Shown here piece by piece: positions 25,639-33,950 of a DNA stretch of 64,000 nt (its first letter is position 1; each line of letters starts with the position of its first letter). The position numbers and the translations under genes were made by a program. The DNA is from Chloroflexota bacterium (GTDB lineage Bacteria > Chloroflexota > Anaerolineae > Anaerolineales > Villigracilaceae), in the NCBI GenBank assembly GCA_019873735.1, contig JAIOAQ010000010.1, positions 1 to 64,000 of the forward strand. The letters are read 5' to 3'. The notes under the pieces were generated by a model that saw nothing but the letters and a program-made list of their open reading frames with translations, was not told where the DNA came from and made no database searches.

Positions 25639-26724
25639 TTACAAGCCGCCTACTGGATTCCCTTGCTCGTCGTAAATCGGCAGGCTGTCTATGTCGCCGT
25701 TTAGGATTTCAACAAATTCGGCCGCAACCCAGGCGCGCCCGTTGGGAGCCGATGCAAACTGGATCAGATACCAGTCTCCTTTTTGCGTGCGGCCTAGAAT
25801 GACCACCTGCGTTTGCGGCTTGAGAACGCCAATAGCCTGGCTGTTTTGATCAGGGGCCAGGCGTACATTAAGCAAGATGACGGTTTTCCCTGTGGGGCCA
25901 GATGGAAGTGTCCCTGGCAGCGGGATGACCGGCGCGGGTGTGCCGCTGTTTTCGTCGGCGACGGGTGTCCCTAGCAGGTTGTATATTGGCAGGCTGCCAG
26001 GATTGCCCTCCAGCGTGAGCACATTGGCCGAAACCCAGCCGCGATGATCAGGGCCGGAGGGATAGTCAATTTGCAGCCAGGAGTTGTTCTTGAGCCGGCC
26101 CGTGAGGGTGACAACACTGCCCGGCGGTAAAATGCCAATGCTGATAAAACCGGTTCCCGGTCCGACGCGCACATTGGTGACGTAATTGACGGTGGCAGTT
26201 AATGCCCCGGCCGGGGGTAGGTTTAGGGGGAGCGGTGTGCCGGTTATTTCGTATAGGAGCGGCGGCAGTACCTGTGGCGTAAGTCCGCTATCCGCGCCGA
26301 CAACGATTGCCAGATAGCCCATTTCCCCTTTAAGTTCTATGCTTTTTGCTGTCACCCAGGCTGTCCCGCTGGGAGCCGGGGTGTAGACGATCCAAAGCCA
26401 ACTGGCGTCTTCGTTGCGGCCAATGACCTGTACGGTTTCGTTGGGGAAAAGGCCGCCGATGCGCTCCCCAAGGTTTTTGTTGGGCAGGGTACGCACATTG
26501 GTCGCGAGGCGTACAATGCCGGTGATGGGCTGCGGGGTTAGCGGCCCGCTTGCGGTAGGGCTGGGTGTGACAATGACTTGTGTTTCTGTAAAGGGGATAA
26601 CGGTATCTGTTAGCGTGGGCGGCGGTGGTGTAGGGCTGGCAGTGGGGGTTGGGCTGGGAGAGGTTTTACAACCAGCCAGCAGGATTAGTGTGAGCAGGAA
26701 AAGGATGCAGGTTTGTCTTAACAT
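25639..26724 (-). CDS. SH3-repeat lipoprotein
   Basis: A 361-residue surface lipoprotein. The signal peptide ends in the lipobox LLAGC (Cys19), followed by a Ser/Pro/Thr-rich linker to about residue 60. Three bacterial SH3 (SH3b) repeats follow, each with an NVR core: VRLATNVRTLPNKNLG, VTNVRVGPGTGF and LLNVRLAPDQNSQ, each closing with a GWV or AWV strand. SH3b domains typically bind cell-wall peptides or proteins. It lies between sufC and sufR, although its own function is unlikely to concern Fe-S assembly. It ends about 35 bases upstream of the sufC promoter. Confidence 0.85.
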   Translation of the reverse strand: MLRQTCILFLLTLILLAGCKTSPSPTPTASPTPPPPTLTDTVIPFTETQVIVTPSPTASGPLTPQPITGIVRLATNVRTLPNKNLGERIGGLFPNETVQVIGRNEDASWLWIVYTPAPSGTAWVTAKSIELKGEMGYLAIVVGADSGLTPQVLPPLLYEITGTPLPLNLPPAGALTATVNYVTNVRVGPGTGFISIGILPPGSVVTLTGRLKNNSWLQIDYPSGPDHRGWVSANVLTLEGNPGSLPIYNLLGTPVADENSGTPAPVIPLPGTLPSGPTGKTVILLNVRLAPDQNSQAIGVLKPQTQVVILGRTQKGDWYLIQFASAPNGRAWVAAEFVEILNGDIDSLPIYDEQGNPVGGL

Positions 26725-26796
26725 ATGACTCTTCTCAACTATTGTCTCTCTGCGTGTTACTTCTCAGCGGCAAAATGACCTCTTTGTACCCCGGAG

Positions 26797-26813
26797 ATTG
26801 CCCGGCGGGCAAT
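26797..26813. other. Palindrome upstream of the SH3 lipoprotein gene
   Basis: ATTGCCCG-G-CGGGCAAT, eight-base perfect arms around one central base, about 75 bases before the lipoprotein start. It could be an operator or part of a short repeat. A degenerate single arm of the CAGAGACGCAGAG repeat family lies next to it (about 26743-26771). No further role can be read. Confidence 0.35.
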
Positions 26814-26881
26814 GAGATTTGACGCTTCATCACTAATTTTACTGGAAAATTGAGCCAAGAGGACATTTGTTTATATAATAG

Positions 26882-26926
26882 ATATTTATCATAAATATTG
26901 ACAAGTCATGAACTTGTGGGTATACT
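26882..26926 (+). promoter_or_regulatory. sufR promoter with palindromic SufR operator candidate
   Basis: The perfect palindrome ATATTTAT-C-ATAAATAT (26882-26898) runs into the -35 TTGACA (26898-26903), which is followed by a 17-base spacer and -10 TATACT (26921-26926). The predicted transcript starts about 25 bases before the sufR ATG. The same ATCATAAATATTGACA block occurs at the sufC promoter, which implies common control and autoregulation. Confidence 0.8.
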
Positions 26927-26955
26927 GGCGCAAAGGAAACGGTGAGAGAGACCTT

Positions 26956-27591
26956 ATGAAAGCCACCCGCGAACGCATTTTACAAACGCTGCTGCGTCAG
27001 CCGCGCACGACAATTAACGAGTTGGCCGAGGCCGTGGGCATTAATCCTATCTCGGTGCGTCATCATTTGACCAATTTGCAGATCGAGGGCCTGGTTGCGG
27101 CCGAAGAGGAACGGCACGGAGTGGGAAGGCCGCGCCTGGTATATTTTCTGACCGAGGCCGGCCTTGAACGGTTCCCAACCCGTTACCTGCGCCTGACGAC
27201 GCGCCTGCTATCCCAACTGAAAGAGAAATTGCCCCAGCCTGTGGTCGGGCAGATATTCTCGGATGTCGCACAGGATTTGGCGTCCAAGCATTCACAGCAG
27301 ATGGAAGGCTTGAATCTGGAGCAGCGCCTGGAGGCGGCGCGTAATGTGCTGGCAGAAGAAGGTTTTGTCATTGAATGGGAAAAAAAGGGGGATGAGTACC
27401 ACATCCATGAAATCAGTTGCCCCTATCTTCAGGTTGGGCAAAGCCACCCAGAAGTCTGTATGGTGGACCAGACCCTGATTTCGAATATGCTGGCGGTGCC
27501 GGCAGAAAAGGTACGCTGTATTTTGGACGGAGATGCTTTATGCACGTTTATTGTTCAGGCCGCTAAGGAGAAAACCGATGAGCGAGGCTGA
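26956..27591 (+). CDS. sufR: SufR-like Fe-S-sensing transcriptional regulator
   Basis: A 211-residue protein with an N-terminal winged helix (residues 5-65: RERILQTLLRQPRTTINELA, ISVRHHLTNLQIEGL, RPRLVYFLTEAG) and a C-terminal Cys-rich region (Cys155, Cys168, Cys188, Cys196) able to hold an Fe-S cluster. The domain order and HPEVC...C...GDALC pattern match SufR, the repressor of suf operons in cyanobacteria and actinobacteria. The ATG at 26956, with GGTGAGAGAG before it, is the right start; an ATG at 26908 lies inside the promoter. The gene diverges from the SUF operon with the SH3 lipoprotein gene between, and overlaps the sufT-like gene by 14 bases. Confidence 0.88.
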   Translation: MKATRERILQTLLRQPRTTINELAEAVGINPISVRHHLTNLQIEGLVAAEEERHGVGRPRLVYFLTEAGLERFPTRYLRLTTRLLSQLKEKLPQPVVGQIFSDVAQDLASKHSQQMEGLNLEQRLEAARNVLAEEGFVIEWEKKGDEYHIHEISCPYLQVGQSHPEVCMVDQTLISNMLAVPAEKVRCILDGDALCTFIVQAAKEKTDERG

Positions 27592-27925
27592 GAAGAACGA
27601 AATCAGGTGGTTGATACATGATACTCATCCAGAATTGGTCCAGCCGCTGCGGGAGAGTCTATCGCAGGTGGTAGACCCGGAAATTGGCATGAACGTGATT
27701 CAATTGGGCCTGATTCGTCAGGTAGAAATGCGGGACGATGTTTTGCATCTCAAAATGATTTTGACGACGCCGTTTTGCCCTTACGGGCCGGCGATTATCG
27801 AATTGACAAAGGAAAAAGCCCAGCAGGCGGTCAACCATCCGGTACTGATTGAAATCGGTGCAGAGCCGTGGGATTTTTCGATGCTTGAGGATCCATCTGC
27901 TTTTGATTGGGGAATGTACGCTTGA
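27578..27925 (+). CDS. SufT-like MIP18/DUF59 protein
   Basis: A 115-residue protein of the MIP18 (DUF59) family, which acts in Fe-S cluster maturation and carrier function. Characteristic stretches are LRESLSQVVDPEIGMNVIQLGLI (DPE motif) and TTPFCPYGPAIIELTKEKA with the reactive Cys. The ATG at 27578 has TAAGGAG upstream and overlaps the end of sufR, so translation is coupled. A strong hairpin terminator follows. Grouping with sufR supports a role in SUF-dependent maturation. Confidence 0.9.
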   Translation: MSEAEKNEIRWLIHDTHPELVQPLRESLSQVVDPEIGMNVIQLGLIRQVEMRDDVLHLKMILTTPFCPYGPAIIELTKEKAQQAVNHPVLIEIGAEPWDFSMLEDPSAFDWGMYA

Positions 27926-27957
27926 AAATAGGGCTTTTTTAACCACGTTGCGCGCAG

Positions 27958-27986
27958 AACCGCAGCCACATTGGGTGGTTGCGGTT
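27958..27986. terminator. Terminator between the sufR-sufT unit and the xanthine dehydrogenase gene
   Basis: Stem AACCGCAGCCAC (27958-27969), loop attgg, stem GTGGTTGCGGTT (27975-27986) with one G-U pair, then ATGTTTTG on the plus strand. It separates two converging units and can serve the plus-strand sufR-sufT transcript. Confidence 0.75.
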
Positions 27987-28013
27987 ATGTTTTGTCGGGC
28001 AATATCTGCCGGG

Positions 28014-30866
28014 CTATGTTTTGTCTGCTGGAGACGTATTCTGTTTTCTCTCCCAAAGGGCCGCCGCTATCTTTTCCTGATCTACCGGCAAGCGGTCTAT
28101 TCGCACGCCGACCGCGTTGTAGATGGCATTGGTGATGGCCGGCGGGGTGGGGATGCTGACGATTTCGCCCACGCCCTTCGCACCGTAGGGGCCCTCGGCG
28201 GTGGGATGCTCGACGATGATGGCGGTGATTTCTGGTGTGAGTTGGATGCCGGGGATGCGGTAGCGCGCCAGCCGGTCGGTAACCACCTGTCCGCCCTCAA
28301 CGATGAATTCCTCCGTCAGAGCATGGCCGAGACCCATCATCACGCCGCCTTCCACCTGCCCTTGCAGGCCGAGCGGGTTGATGGCTGCGCCCACGTCATT
28401 GGCCGAGATGACGCGTAAGACACGTACCTCGCCGGTCAGTGTGTTGACTTCCACTTCGGCAGCCTGCGCGGCAAATGAGTAGGCGAAGTGCATGTCGCCG
28501 CCTGTGCCCAGCGGCTGGGTCTTGGGGGCCTCGTATTCATAGCGGACGCGTGGACGCTGGCCCAGGGCGGTCATTTCTCGATAGACTTCGGCGTAGGTGA
28601 GCGTGTGTCCGTTGATATGGACTTTGCTGTCTTCGAAGCGCACTTGCTCCGGGCGTACATCATACTTTTCAGCCAGCACGGCGCTGATTTGTTCGCGCAG
28701 GGTGCGGGCCGCCAGGCGCGCGGCGTTGCCGGTTACGTAGGTCTGGCGCGAGGCGGTGGTGGGACCGCCGTCGGGGGTCAGATCGGTGTCCATAACGAGG
28801 ACCCGCACGAGGTCGGGATGAAGCGAGAGTTCCTCCGCCACGGCCAGCCGCATGACGGTCACCAATCCCTGTCCAAGTTCGGCAGCCGAACTACGCGTCT
28901 CGAATGTGCCGTCTTCATACAACTCTACGTCTGCGCCGGATTTGTCGGGCGCGCCGCCGCCCAGACCGGTATTCTTGTAGGCTGCGGCGAAGCCCCAGGC
29001 GCGTACCAGGTGCGGGGCGTTGGGCGCCGGGCGGGGCTTGAACAGTTCGCCGCGCGGCAAACCCGAAACCCGACTCATGGCATCCGACACCCTGTCAATA
29101 CATTCGGTCAGTCCCACGCTGTCGCGCAGTTCCTGGCCGGTGTTGGTGATGCTGCCCACGTGCAGGGCGTTCATGCGGCGCAGTTCGATGGGGTCGAGAT
29201 TCAATTTCTCGGCCAGCATGTCCATCATGCTCTCGACTGCAAAGGCCGATTGCAGCACGCCAAAGCCGCGGAAGGCGCCGGCCGGCGGGTTGTTGGTGTA
29301 CATGGCGTAACAGTCGGCGCGCACATGCGGGATATCGTATGGCCCGGCCGAGTGGGTGGTGGCGCGGGTCATCACCTTTTCGCCCAGCGAGGCGTAAGCA
29401 CCTGTATCGCCGTATAGTTCGGTCTCTACCGCCGTCAGCCGCCCGTCCTTTTTGGCGCCCACTTTGACGCGAATCTGGGTGGCGTGCCGTTTGGGATGCA
29501 CCAGCAGGCTCTCGCGGCGGTCAAAGAGCAGTTTTACCGGCCGTCCGGTGGCATGGGCCAGCAGCGCGGCGTGAATCTGCCCGGCGATGTCTTCCTTGCC
29601 GCCAAAGCCGCCGCCCATCAACTGCCCGACAATGCGCACTCGCTCCTCCGGCCAGCCCAGCGCCCGCGCCACCTGGGTGCGGTCCTGATAGGGGATTTGC
29701 GAACCGACGTAGATTTCCATGCGTCCGTTGGGCAGCGGCACGGCAATGCTGCATTCCGGCTCTAAAAAGGCGTGATCGGTGGCCGGGGTGTGGAAGGTGT
29801 GCTCCAGGATGACCTCCGCCTCGGCAAAACCCTGCTCCATATCGCCCTTGCGGACTTTGATATGTTTGAGCAGATTCCCTTTTTCGTGGATTTGTGGGAC
29901 TCCCTCCTGACGGGCCTGGACCGGATCCAGGATGGGAGGCTGGAGGTCGAACTCCGCTTCGATCAAAGCCGCAGCCTGCTCGGCGATCTCGGGCGTTTCC
30001 GCAGCGACGATGGCCAGCGCGTCGCCCACGTAGCGAATCCGCTCTCCGAGGCCAATCATCACCGGCCAGTCGTAGATGACTAGGCCATGTGTCTTCTCGC
30101 CGGGGATGTCTTCAGTGGTCAAAACGGCGGCTACGCCTGGCAGTGCCCTGGCTTTGGACACGTCCAGTTTCTTCAGGAAGGCGTGCGGCACCATTGCCCG
30201 GCGCACGGCGGCATACAGCATCCTGTCAAAGACCAGGTCGTCGGTGTACAGGGCTTTGCCGGTCACTTTTTCCACCGCATCCGGGCGGATGTGACGATGC
30301 CCAACGACTTTGTGGGCATGGACCGAATCGGGTATATGCGGCGGCGGGACGGGTTCGCCCGTGCGCAGAGCATGAGCAGCGGCCTGAATGGCGTTCTCGA
30401 TGGTTGGGTAACCGGCGCAGCGGCAAAGCGTGTCTTTGAGCGCGGCGCGGATGTCATCGCGCGTTGGGTTTGGGTTGCGCTGGAGCAGGGCATAGGCGGT
30501 CATGATCTGCCCGGGGATACAGAATCCGCATTGCACCGCCCCGTGCTGGACAAAGGCCTCCTGCAGAGGATGAAGTTTGATCCCCATTCCTTGCTCATCT
30601 TCCTTAGGGAGAGGGGCAGAGGTGGAAGCCAGCCCTTCGATGGTCAATACAGTCTTGCCATTGGCCCGCTCGGCGGGGTAAACGCAGGACAGGACGGGTT
30701 CGCCATCCACGATGACGGTACAGGCGCCGCATTCGGCTTCCTGGCAACCGATCTTTGTGCCGGTCAGCCGCAGGCGTTTGCGCAGCAGGTCGGCCAGCAT
30801 CTCGCCGGGGATGGCGGGGAGGGTATGAGATTGTCCGTTAACAGTAAGGGTGATTTGGTTGCTCAT
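28014..30866 (-). CDS. XdhD-like molybdenum hydroxylase with fused [2Fe-2S] domain
   Basis: A 950-residue fusion of the small iron-sulfur and large molybdenum subunits of the xanthine dehydrogenase family. The two [2Fe-2S] sites are Cys41/46/49/61 (GCQEAECGACT) and Cys113/116/148/150 (QCGFCIPGQ, LCRCAGYPT). The molybdenum part (from about 190) has GGGFGGKEDIAGQ, GAFRGFGVLQSAFAVE and the catalytic Glu in KGVGEIVSIP. The length and domain order match E. coli XdhD (YgfN), found with selenium-dependent hydroxylase and purine-degradation genes. The likely reaction is hypoxanthine to xanthine to urate, or the reverse under anaerobic conditions. It is last in the nucleoside-transporter operon; the FAD subunit gene precedes it by 90 bases. 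Confidence 0.9.
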   Translation of the reverse strand: MSNQITLTVNGQSHTLPAIPGEMLADLLRKRLRLTGTKIGCQEAECGACTVIVDGEPVLSCVYPAERANGKTVLTIEGLASTSAPLPKEDEQGMGIKLHPLQEAFVQHGAVQCGFCIPGQIMTAYALLQRNPNPTRDDIRAALKDTLCRCAGYPTIENAIQAAAHALRTGEPVPPPHIPDSVHAHKVVGHRHIRPDAVEKVTGKALYTDDLVFDRMLYAAVRRAMVPHAFLKKLDVSKARALPGVAAVLTTEDIPGEKTHGLVIYDWPVMIGLGERIRYVGDALAIVAAETPEIAEQAAALIEAEFDLQPPILDPVQARQEGVPQIHEKGNLLKHIKVRKGDMEQGFAEAEVILEHTFHTPATDHAFLEPECSIAVPLPNGRMEIYVGSQIPYQDRTQVARALGWPEERVRIVGQLMGGGFGGKEDIAGQIHAALLAHATGRPVKLLFDRRESLLVHPKRHATQIRVKVGAKKDGRLTAVETELYGDTGAYASLGEKVMTRATTHSAGPYDIPHVRADCYAMYTNNPPAGAFRGFGVLQSAFAVESMMDMLAEKLNLDPIELRRMNALHVGSITNTGQELRDSVGLTECIDRVSDAMSRVSGLPRGELFKPRPAPNAPHLVRAWGFAAAYKNTGLGGGAPDKSGADVELYEDGTFETRSSAAELGQGLVTVMRLAVAEELSLHPDLVRVLVMDTDLTPDGGPTTASRQTYVTGNAARLAARTLREQISAVLAEKYDVRPEQVRFEDSKVHINGHTLTYAEVYREMTALGQRPRVRYEYEAPKTQPLGTGGDMHFAYSFAAQAAEVEVNTLTGEVRVLRVISANDVGAAINPLGLQGQVEGGVMMGLGHALTEEFIVEGGQVVTDRLARYRIPGIQLTPEITAIIVEHPTAEGPYGAKGVGEIVSIPTPPAITNAIYNAVGVRIDRLPVDQEKIAAALWERKQNTSPADKT

Positions 30867-30955
30867 CGTTTCTCGAAATCGTAAAATTACCGCAACTGCC
30901 TGCTATCCCTCATTATCCAGGTCGCGCTCACATCGGACGAGGGGTAGGCAAAGAA

Positions 30956-31843
30956 TCAACCTGCTCGTTCCCAGGCAGATTCGATCACGTCTCTAAACAG
31001 CCCGCCGACAAGGTGACGGCGATAGTCGGCGCTGGCGCGGCGCGGGCTGGTGCGGAATTGGACCTGGTCGAGCAGGGCGATCAGCGCGCGCTCGATTGTT
31101 TCATTTGTCGGTGTTTGACCGCGTAAAACCGCTTCTGCCTTGGTTGCACGGAATGGGATGGGGCCGCCCGGCCCAACGGCAATGCGAATGTCGCGGATGC
31201 GGTCTCCTTCGCGCGCCAGCCAGATGGCGCAGTTGATGATGGGCAGAGCCACGCCTTGCGGGCGCATGATGCGTTTGAAGCAGGAGGAGACCTTAAAGGC
31301 CTCTGAGGCCTCTAGCACCTGGATGTAAAACCCAACGATGATTTCTTTATTCTTGTCAATTGCCGACTTGCCGGGGCCGAGGAATAACTGGCTCAGTGGG
31401 ACGATTCGGTTTTCGCCGGATATGGCGGCGATTTCTGCCTGGGTATCCAGGGCCAGCAGGGCAATGGTGCCATCGGCGGCGGGGAGGGCATGGGCCACGT
31501 TGCCGCCCAGGGTGGCCACATTGCGCACCTGAGGGCCGGCGATTAAAGCCGAGGCCTCGGTCAATGCCCGGGCATGGCGGGCCACCAGCGGGTCGGAGTG
31601 GACGCGGCTGACGGGGACGGCGGCACCGATGAAGAGATGTTCGCCGCGCAGTTCAATCACGGTCATCTCGGCTACGGCGGTCAGATCTACCAGTGTTTGC
31701 ACCGGCGCGTGACGTCCCTGTCGCAGGTCAAGCAGCAGATCTGTGCCGCCGGCGATGGGGAGGACAGGTTTCGGCGCAGAATCCAGGGCTTGCCTGACTT
31801 CGGCAAGCGTTTGGGGTCGAAGGTATATTTGCCAGGGAAGCAT
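30956..31843 (-). CDS. FAD-binding subunit of the molybdenum hydroxylase
   Basis: A 295-residue CoxM/XdhB/YgfM-type FAD protein. It shows the flavin-binding motif PIAGGTDLLLDLRQG near residues 30-45 and VRNVATLGGNVAHALPAADG near 105-125, with FKRIMRPQGVALPI and a C-terminal DYRRHLVGGLFRDVIESA. It transfers electrons from the [2Fe-2S] centres of the XdhD-like protein to NAD or ferredoxin. It lies four bases from the transporter permease gene, so it is part of the operon. Confidence 0.9.
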   Translation of the reverse strand: MLPWQIYLRPQTLAEVRQALDSAPKPVLPIAGGTDLLLDLRQGRHAPVQTLVDLTAVAEMTVIELRGEHLFIGAAVPVSRVHSDPLVARHARALTEASALIAGPQVRNVATLGGNVAHALPAADGTIALLALDTQAEIAAISGENRIVPLSQLFLGPGKSAIDKNKEIIVGFYIQVLEASEAFKVSSCFKRIMRPQGVALPIINCAIWLAREGDRIRDIRIAVGPGGPIPFRATKAEAVLRGQTPTNETIERALIALLDQVQFRTSPRRASADYRRHLVGGLFRDVIESAWERAG

Positions 31844-31846
31844 AGG

Positions 31847-32815
31847 CTAGAGGCCGCGTTCACCACGGATGTAAGGAACGCCCAGGGCGGCCGGCGCGCC
31901 GATTCGTTTGCGCATGGCTTCGCGTGAGCCGATGACCAGGACGATCACGGTAAAGGCGTAGGGTAGCATCTGCAGGAAAAAGCCCCAATAAGGGTTGTAG
32001 TAGAAAGGATTGGCAAAGCCAAAGAGCATGGTGGGACCTTGAATATCGAGAATCAGCCGCCGCAAGGCGCCGAAAGCATAGGAGCCGACAGCAGCCCGGA
32101 CGGGGTCCCACTGGGCAAAGATGACCAGCCCTACGGCAATCCAGCCTTGCCCGGCGGTAGTCAGTTCGCTGAACCAACCCGGCGAGACGGCCAGGCTGAT
32201 GGTAGCCCCTGCCAGGCCGGCCATAACGCCGCCTACGAAGACGTACAGATAGCGCATCCGAAAGACATTGATGCCCAGGGCGTCGGCGGCGGCGGGATAT
32301 TCACCTACGGCGCGCAGGTGCATGCCTGGGCGGGTGCGGTTGATGTAATACCAGGAGAGGGGGACAAGGATGTAGCCAAAATATACCAGGATGCTGTGTC
32401 GGGTGAAGAAGATGGGTCCCAGGATGGGAATTTGCGAGAGGACGGGGATGGAGAAGACAGGCATGAGGGAGACTGTGCCGGCTTTGCTCAGACCCTCTCC
32501 AAGCACCAGACTGATGCCGGTGCTTAGAAAGGTCAGGGCAAGGCCGCTAACGACCTGATCGGCTTGCAGGGTGATGGTGATAAAGGCGTGAATCTGGCTG
32601 ATGAGGCCGGCAAAGAGCATGGCTACCAAAACACCCAACCAGGGGTTGCCGGTTGCGATGGTGGTGCTAAAAGCAGACATGGCGCCGATGAGCATCATGC
32701 CCTCTACGCCCAGGTTCATGACTCCGGAGCGTTCGGCAAGGATTTCACCGATGGTTGCAAAGAGTAAAACGGTGCCGGTTGCAACACCGGCTTGCAGGAC
32801 AATAATGAGGTCCAT
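31847..32815 (-). CDS. Nucleoside-type ABC transporter permease (NupQ/BmpC-like)
   Basis: A 322-residue inner-membrane permease of the branched-chain-type (BPD_transp_2) family, the partner found with BMP binding proteins. About nine membrane spans can be counted; GVMNLGVEGMMLIGAMSAF near the start and GAGWIAVGLVIFAQWDPV-like sequence near 240 are family features. It lies four bases after the larger permease gene. With NupO, NupP and BMP1 it would import nucleosides or bases. Confidence 0.88.
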   Translation of the reverse strand: MDLIIVLQAGVATGTVLLFATIGEILAERSGVMNLGVEGMMLIGAMSAFSTTIATGNPWLGVLVAMLFAGLISQIHAFITITLQADQVVSGLALTFLSTGISLVLGEGLSKAGTVSLMPVFSIPVLSQIPILGPIFFTRHSILVYFGYILVPLSWYYINRTRPGMHLRAVGEYPAAADALGINVFRMRYLYVFVGGVMAGLAGATISLAVSPGWFSELTTAGQGWIAVGLVIFAQWDPVRAAVGSYAFGALRRLILDIQGPTMLFGFANPFYYNPYWGFFLQMLPYAFTVIVLVIGSREAMRKRIGAPAALGVPYIRGERGL

Positions 32816-32819
32816 GAGC

Positions 32820-33950
32820 CTACTTCTCCTCGGCTGTATTTACAATGCGGACGCGGTAGCGCAACAGAAAGTCGCTGGCGATGAGACAAACCAGGATGAT
32901 GCCCTGTATCATTTTAGGCACGCCGGATGGTTGGATTTCGCGCCCAGCCAGGATGAGAGCGCCAAACAGGATTGAGACGAAAATAATGGCCAGCGGGTTG
33001 AGTTTGGAAAGCCAGGCGACAATGATGCCGGTAAAGCCATAGCCGGCAGCGATAGGGGCTGTTTGCAGGCGATGCACCATTCCGCTTACTTCGGACATGC
33101 CGCCGAGCCCTGCCAGGGCACCGGAAAGCATCATCACCAGGAGTGTGTTTTTGGCAATGTTGACGCCCGCGTAACGGGCCGCCTGGGGGTTATCTCCAAT
33201 CAGGCGGATTTCATAACCCCAACAACTGCGGAAGACAACCAGCCACAAAATCACGGCTGCCAGGATGCCGAATAGCAGTCCCATGTGTGTGGTCAGGCCG
33301 CTCAGTGCTGGGATGTTTTGAGCATAATCTGTTAAACGTGGCAGCCAGGCGTTCAAGGGGAATTTGGGACTCATTTGAAATCCGGCTTCGGTCCATACGG
33401 CAAAAATCCAGAAGTTGACCCAAGCGACAGCAATGTAATTCAACATCAGGCTGCTGATAATCTCATTGACATTGAATTTGGCTTTCAGATAGCCGGGGAT
33501 GAAGCCCCAGATTGCCCCGCCCGCCATTCCTGCCAGCATCATGAGGGGGATGAAAACCCAACGCGATGTTTCCGGAGGCAGAACTTTTGTCAGCACAATG
33601 GCGCTGGCGCCAAAAGCGCCCATGATGAATTGTCCCTCCGCGCCGATGTTCCACAATTTCATCCGGAAAGCGATAGAACATGCCAGGGCTGTCATCAAGA
33701 TTGGCGTGGCTTTAACAATCGTATCTGAAATGACCCCAATATTGCCGAAGGAGGCTTTGGCAATATGCGCGTAAGAACGGATGGGGTCCCCGCCCGCCAG
33801 TTTAATCAGGATGCCGCCCAGAATAAGCGCCAGGATCAGCGCGCCTACCGAAATAAGCGGTGGATACCAGGCAGGAGGTTCGCTTAAGCGTGGTTCGATG
33901 CGAATGCGATAAAACTTGATGCGTGTGAAAAGTTTTGTTTTCTCAGCCAT
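32820..33950 (-). CDS. Nucleoside-type ABC transporter permease (NupP-like)
   Basis: A 376-residue permease paralogous to its neighbour, with the cluster ALACSIAFRMKLWNIGAEGQ, RSCWGYEIRLIGDNPQAARYAG (the ATPase-coupling loop) and GYGFTGIIVAWLSKLNP. About nine spans follow a short basic cytoplasmic N-terminus. I start it at the ATG at 33950, which has AGGGAG upstream; an upstream TTG is less likely. The start overlaps the ATPase stop by eight bases. Confidence 0.88.
   Translation of the reverse strand: MAEKTKLFTRIKFYRIRIEPRLSEPPAWYPPLISVGALILALILGGILIKLAGGDPIRSYAHIAKASFGNIGVISDTIVKATPILMTALACSIAFRMKLWNIGAEGQFIMGAFGASAIVLTKVLPPETSRWVFIPLMMLAGMAGGAIWGFIPGYLKAKFNVNEIISSLMLNYIAVAWVNFWIFAVWTEAGFQMSPKFPLNAWLPRLTDYAQNIPALSGLTTHMGLLFGILAAVILWLVVFRSCWGYEIRLIGDNPQAARYAGVNIAKNTLLVMMLSGALAGLGGMSEVSGMVHRLQTAPIAAGYGFTGIIVAWLSKLNPLAIIFVSILFGALILAGREIQPSGVPKMIQGIILVCLIASDFLLRYRVRIVNTAEEK

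Noticed and set aside
26908-26955. ATG at 26908 as the sufR start.
   Set aside because: It lies between the -35 and the -10 of the sufR promoter, and the ATG at 26956 has a proper ribosome binding site and starts at the winged-helix domain.
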